This document shows positions 5,034-5,750 of a stretch of DNA of 5,750 nucleotides, piece by piece. How positions within the stretch are numbered: position 1 is the first letter of the stretch; every line of letters begins with the position of its first letter. The notes under the pieces were generated by a model. That model ran no database searches and was not told the DNA's origin. It was given only the letters and a program-made list of their open reading frames with translations. This stretch comes from Smithellaceae bacterium (lineage in GTDB: Bacteria; Desulfobacterota; Syntrophia; Syntrophales; JAQULV01): positions 1 to 5,750 of the forward strand of contig JAQULV010000112.1 of assembly GCA_028718405.1 (NCBI GenBank), written 5' to 3'. A program made the position numbers and the translations under genes.

Positions 5034-5750
5034 ATGACTGAACATGTTGCGAGAAGATTATCTTTCTTGGATCGGTATCTGACAGTCTGGATCTTCGCGG
5101 CGATGATTCTCGGAGTCGGGCTCGGCTATTTTATCCCCGGCATTGAAGCATTTATAAATTCGTTTCAGGTCGGGACGACCAATATACCCATCGCCGTCGG
5201 TCTTATTTTGATGATGTATCCTCCTTTCGCCAAGGTCAAGTACGAAGAGATGCCCCAAGTGTTCCGTAACGGGAAAGTGCTGGGACTGTCGCTCGTGCAA
5301 AATTGGCTGATCGGACCGATATTGATGTTTATCCTGGCGGTGGTCTTCTTGCCGGATAAACCGGACTACATGGTGGGCCTGATTATGATCGGCCTGGCGC
5401 GCTGTATAGCAATGGTGATCGTGTGGAATGAACTCGCAAAGGGAAGTACCGAGTATGCCGCCGGGCTTGTTGCCTTCAACAGTATTTTTCAGGTCCTTTT
5501 TTACAGCGTCTTTGCCTGGTTTTTCATTTCAGTGCTCCCGCCCTATTTTGGATTTACCGGCAGCATCGTGAATGTGAGCATCGGCCAGATCGCCAAAAGC
5601 GTATTCATTTATCTGGGCATCCCTTGTATTGCCGGTGCATTGACCAGGATGATCGGCGTGAAACTCAAAGGCAAAGAGTTGTATCATTCACGCTTCGTGC
5701 CGCTGATCAGCCCGCTCACTCTGGTTGCGCTGCTTTTCACCATAGTGGTT
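5034..5750 (+). CDS. acr3: Acr3-type arsenite efflux carrier (3' end cut by window)
   Basis: The first 239 residues of an arsenite exporter of the Acr3 (bile/arsenite/riboflavin transporter) family are present; full members are about 340-370 residues, so roughly the last third lies outside. The frame stays open to the last base. The family's most telling stretch, [18 protein letters not shown], is at 120-137, and C124 matches the single cysteine known to be essential in characterised Acr3 proteins. [15 protein letters not shown] (140-154) follows as expected. Membrane segments can be read at about 16-35, 50-65, 83-106, 112-131, 143-168, 186-207 and 223-239. The essential glutamate of a late segment would be beyond the edge. 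Acr3 pumps As(III) outward using the proton motive force. It lies 166 bases after the permease, past a hairpin, and is probably still read from the arsR promoter at least in part. Confidence 0.93.
   Translation, partial: MTEHVARRLSFLDRYLTVWIFAAMILGVGLGYFIPGIEAFINSFQVGTTNIPIAVGLILMMYPPFAKVKYEEMPQVFRNGKVLGLSLVQNWLIGPILMFILAVVFLPDKPDYMVGLIMIGLARCIAMVIVWNELAKGSTEYAAGLVAFNSIFQVLFYSVFAWFFISVLPPYFGFTGSIVNVSIGQIAKSVFIYLGIPCIAGALTRMIGVKLKGKELYHSRFVPLISPLTLVALLFTIVV

Noticed and set aside
5058..5300. Minus-strand 80-codon frame inside acr3
   Set aside because: It is a shadow of a clearly coding membrane-protein frame, with polar residues mirroring hydrophobic codons and no ribosome site or family resemblance.

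Overview
The window reads as bacterial chromosomal DNA of moderate GC content with all genes on the + strand. Gene style (AGGAGG-type ribosome sites, ATGA overlaps) and the protein families resemble Desulfobacterota or syntrophic 'deltaproteobacterial' genomes. That placement is an impression only, because no taxonomic marker gene is present.

Left part (1-1162): an HD-domain metal-dependent phosphohydrolase (89-643), then a small exported protein with a clear signal peptide (692-1162) that looks like the surface-adhesin-E-like fold. The two are 48 bases apart and may be co-transcribed.

Middle (1229-3184): one large gene for a beta-type N6/N4 DNA methyltransferase whose C-terminal third resembles an Mrr-type PD-(D/E)XK nuclease domain. 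No separate restriction or specificity subunit lies beside it. It overlaps by ATGA a 61-codon frame that begins like a Tat signal peptide and then has no recognisable mature domain. About 250 bases follow without a convincing full gene. They contain a strong imperfect hairpin (3056-3090).

Right part (3185-5750, running off the end): an arsenic-resistance type operon. A near-ideal sigma-70 promoter (TTGACA, 17-base spacer, TATATT) has its -10 box embedded in a perfect 7-bp inverted repeat, the likely ArsR operator. The genes in order are a Cys-rich ArsR repressor (3238-3582), a CxxC thioredoxin-like small protein (3579-3815, ATGA overlap), a DUF318/ArsP-type permease with a CSC motif (3818-4867), a possible 33-codon ORF followed by a GNRA-loop hairpin with a T-rich tail (4868-4998), and the first 239 residues of an Acr3 arsenite efflux carrier with its key cysteine (5034 to the window end). 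Together they suggest derepression by trivalent arsenic and export by two unrelated permeases, with the redox protein supporting the permease or the thiol chemistry. No arsenate reductase is seen inside the window.

No RNA genes, CRISPR arrays, insertion sequences or origins were recognised.
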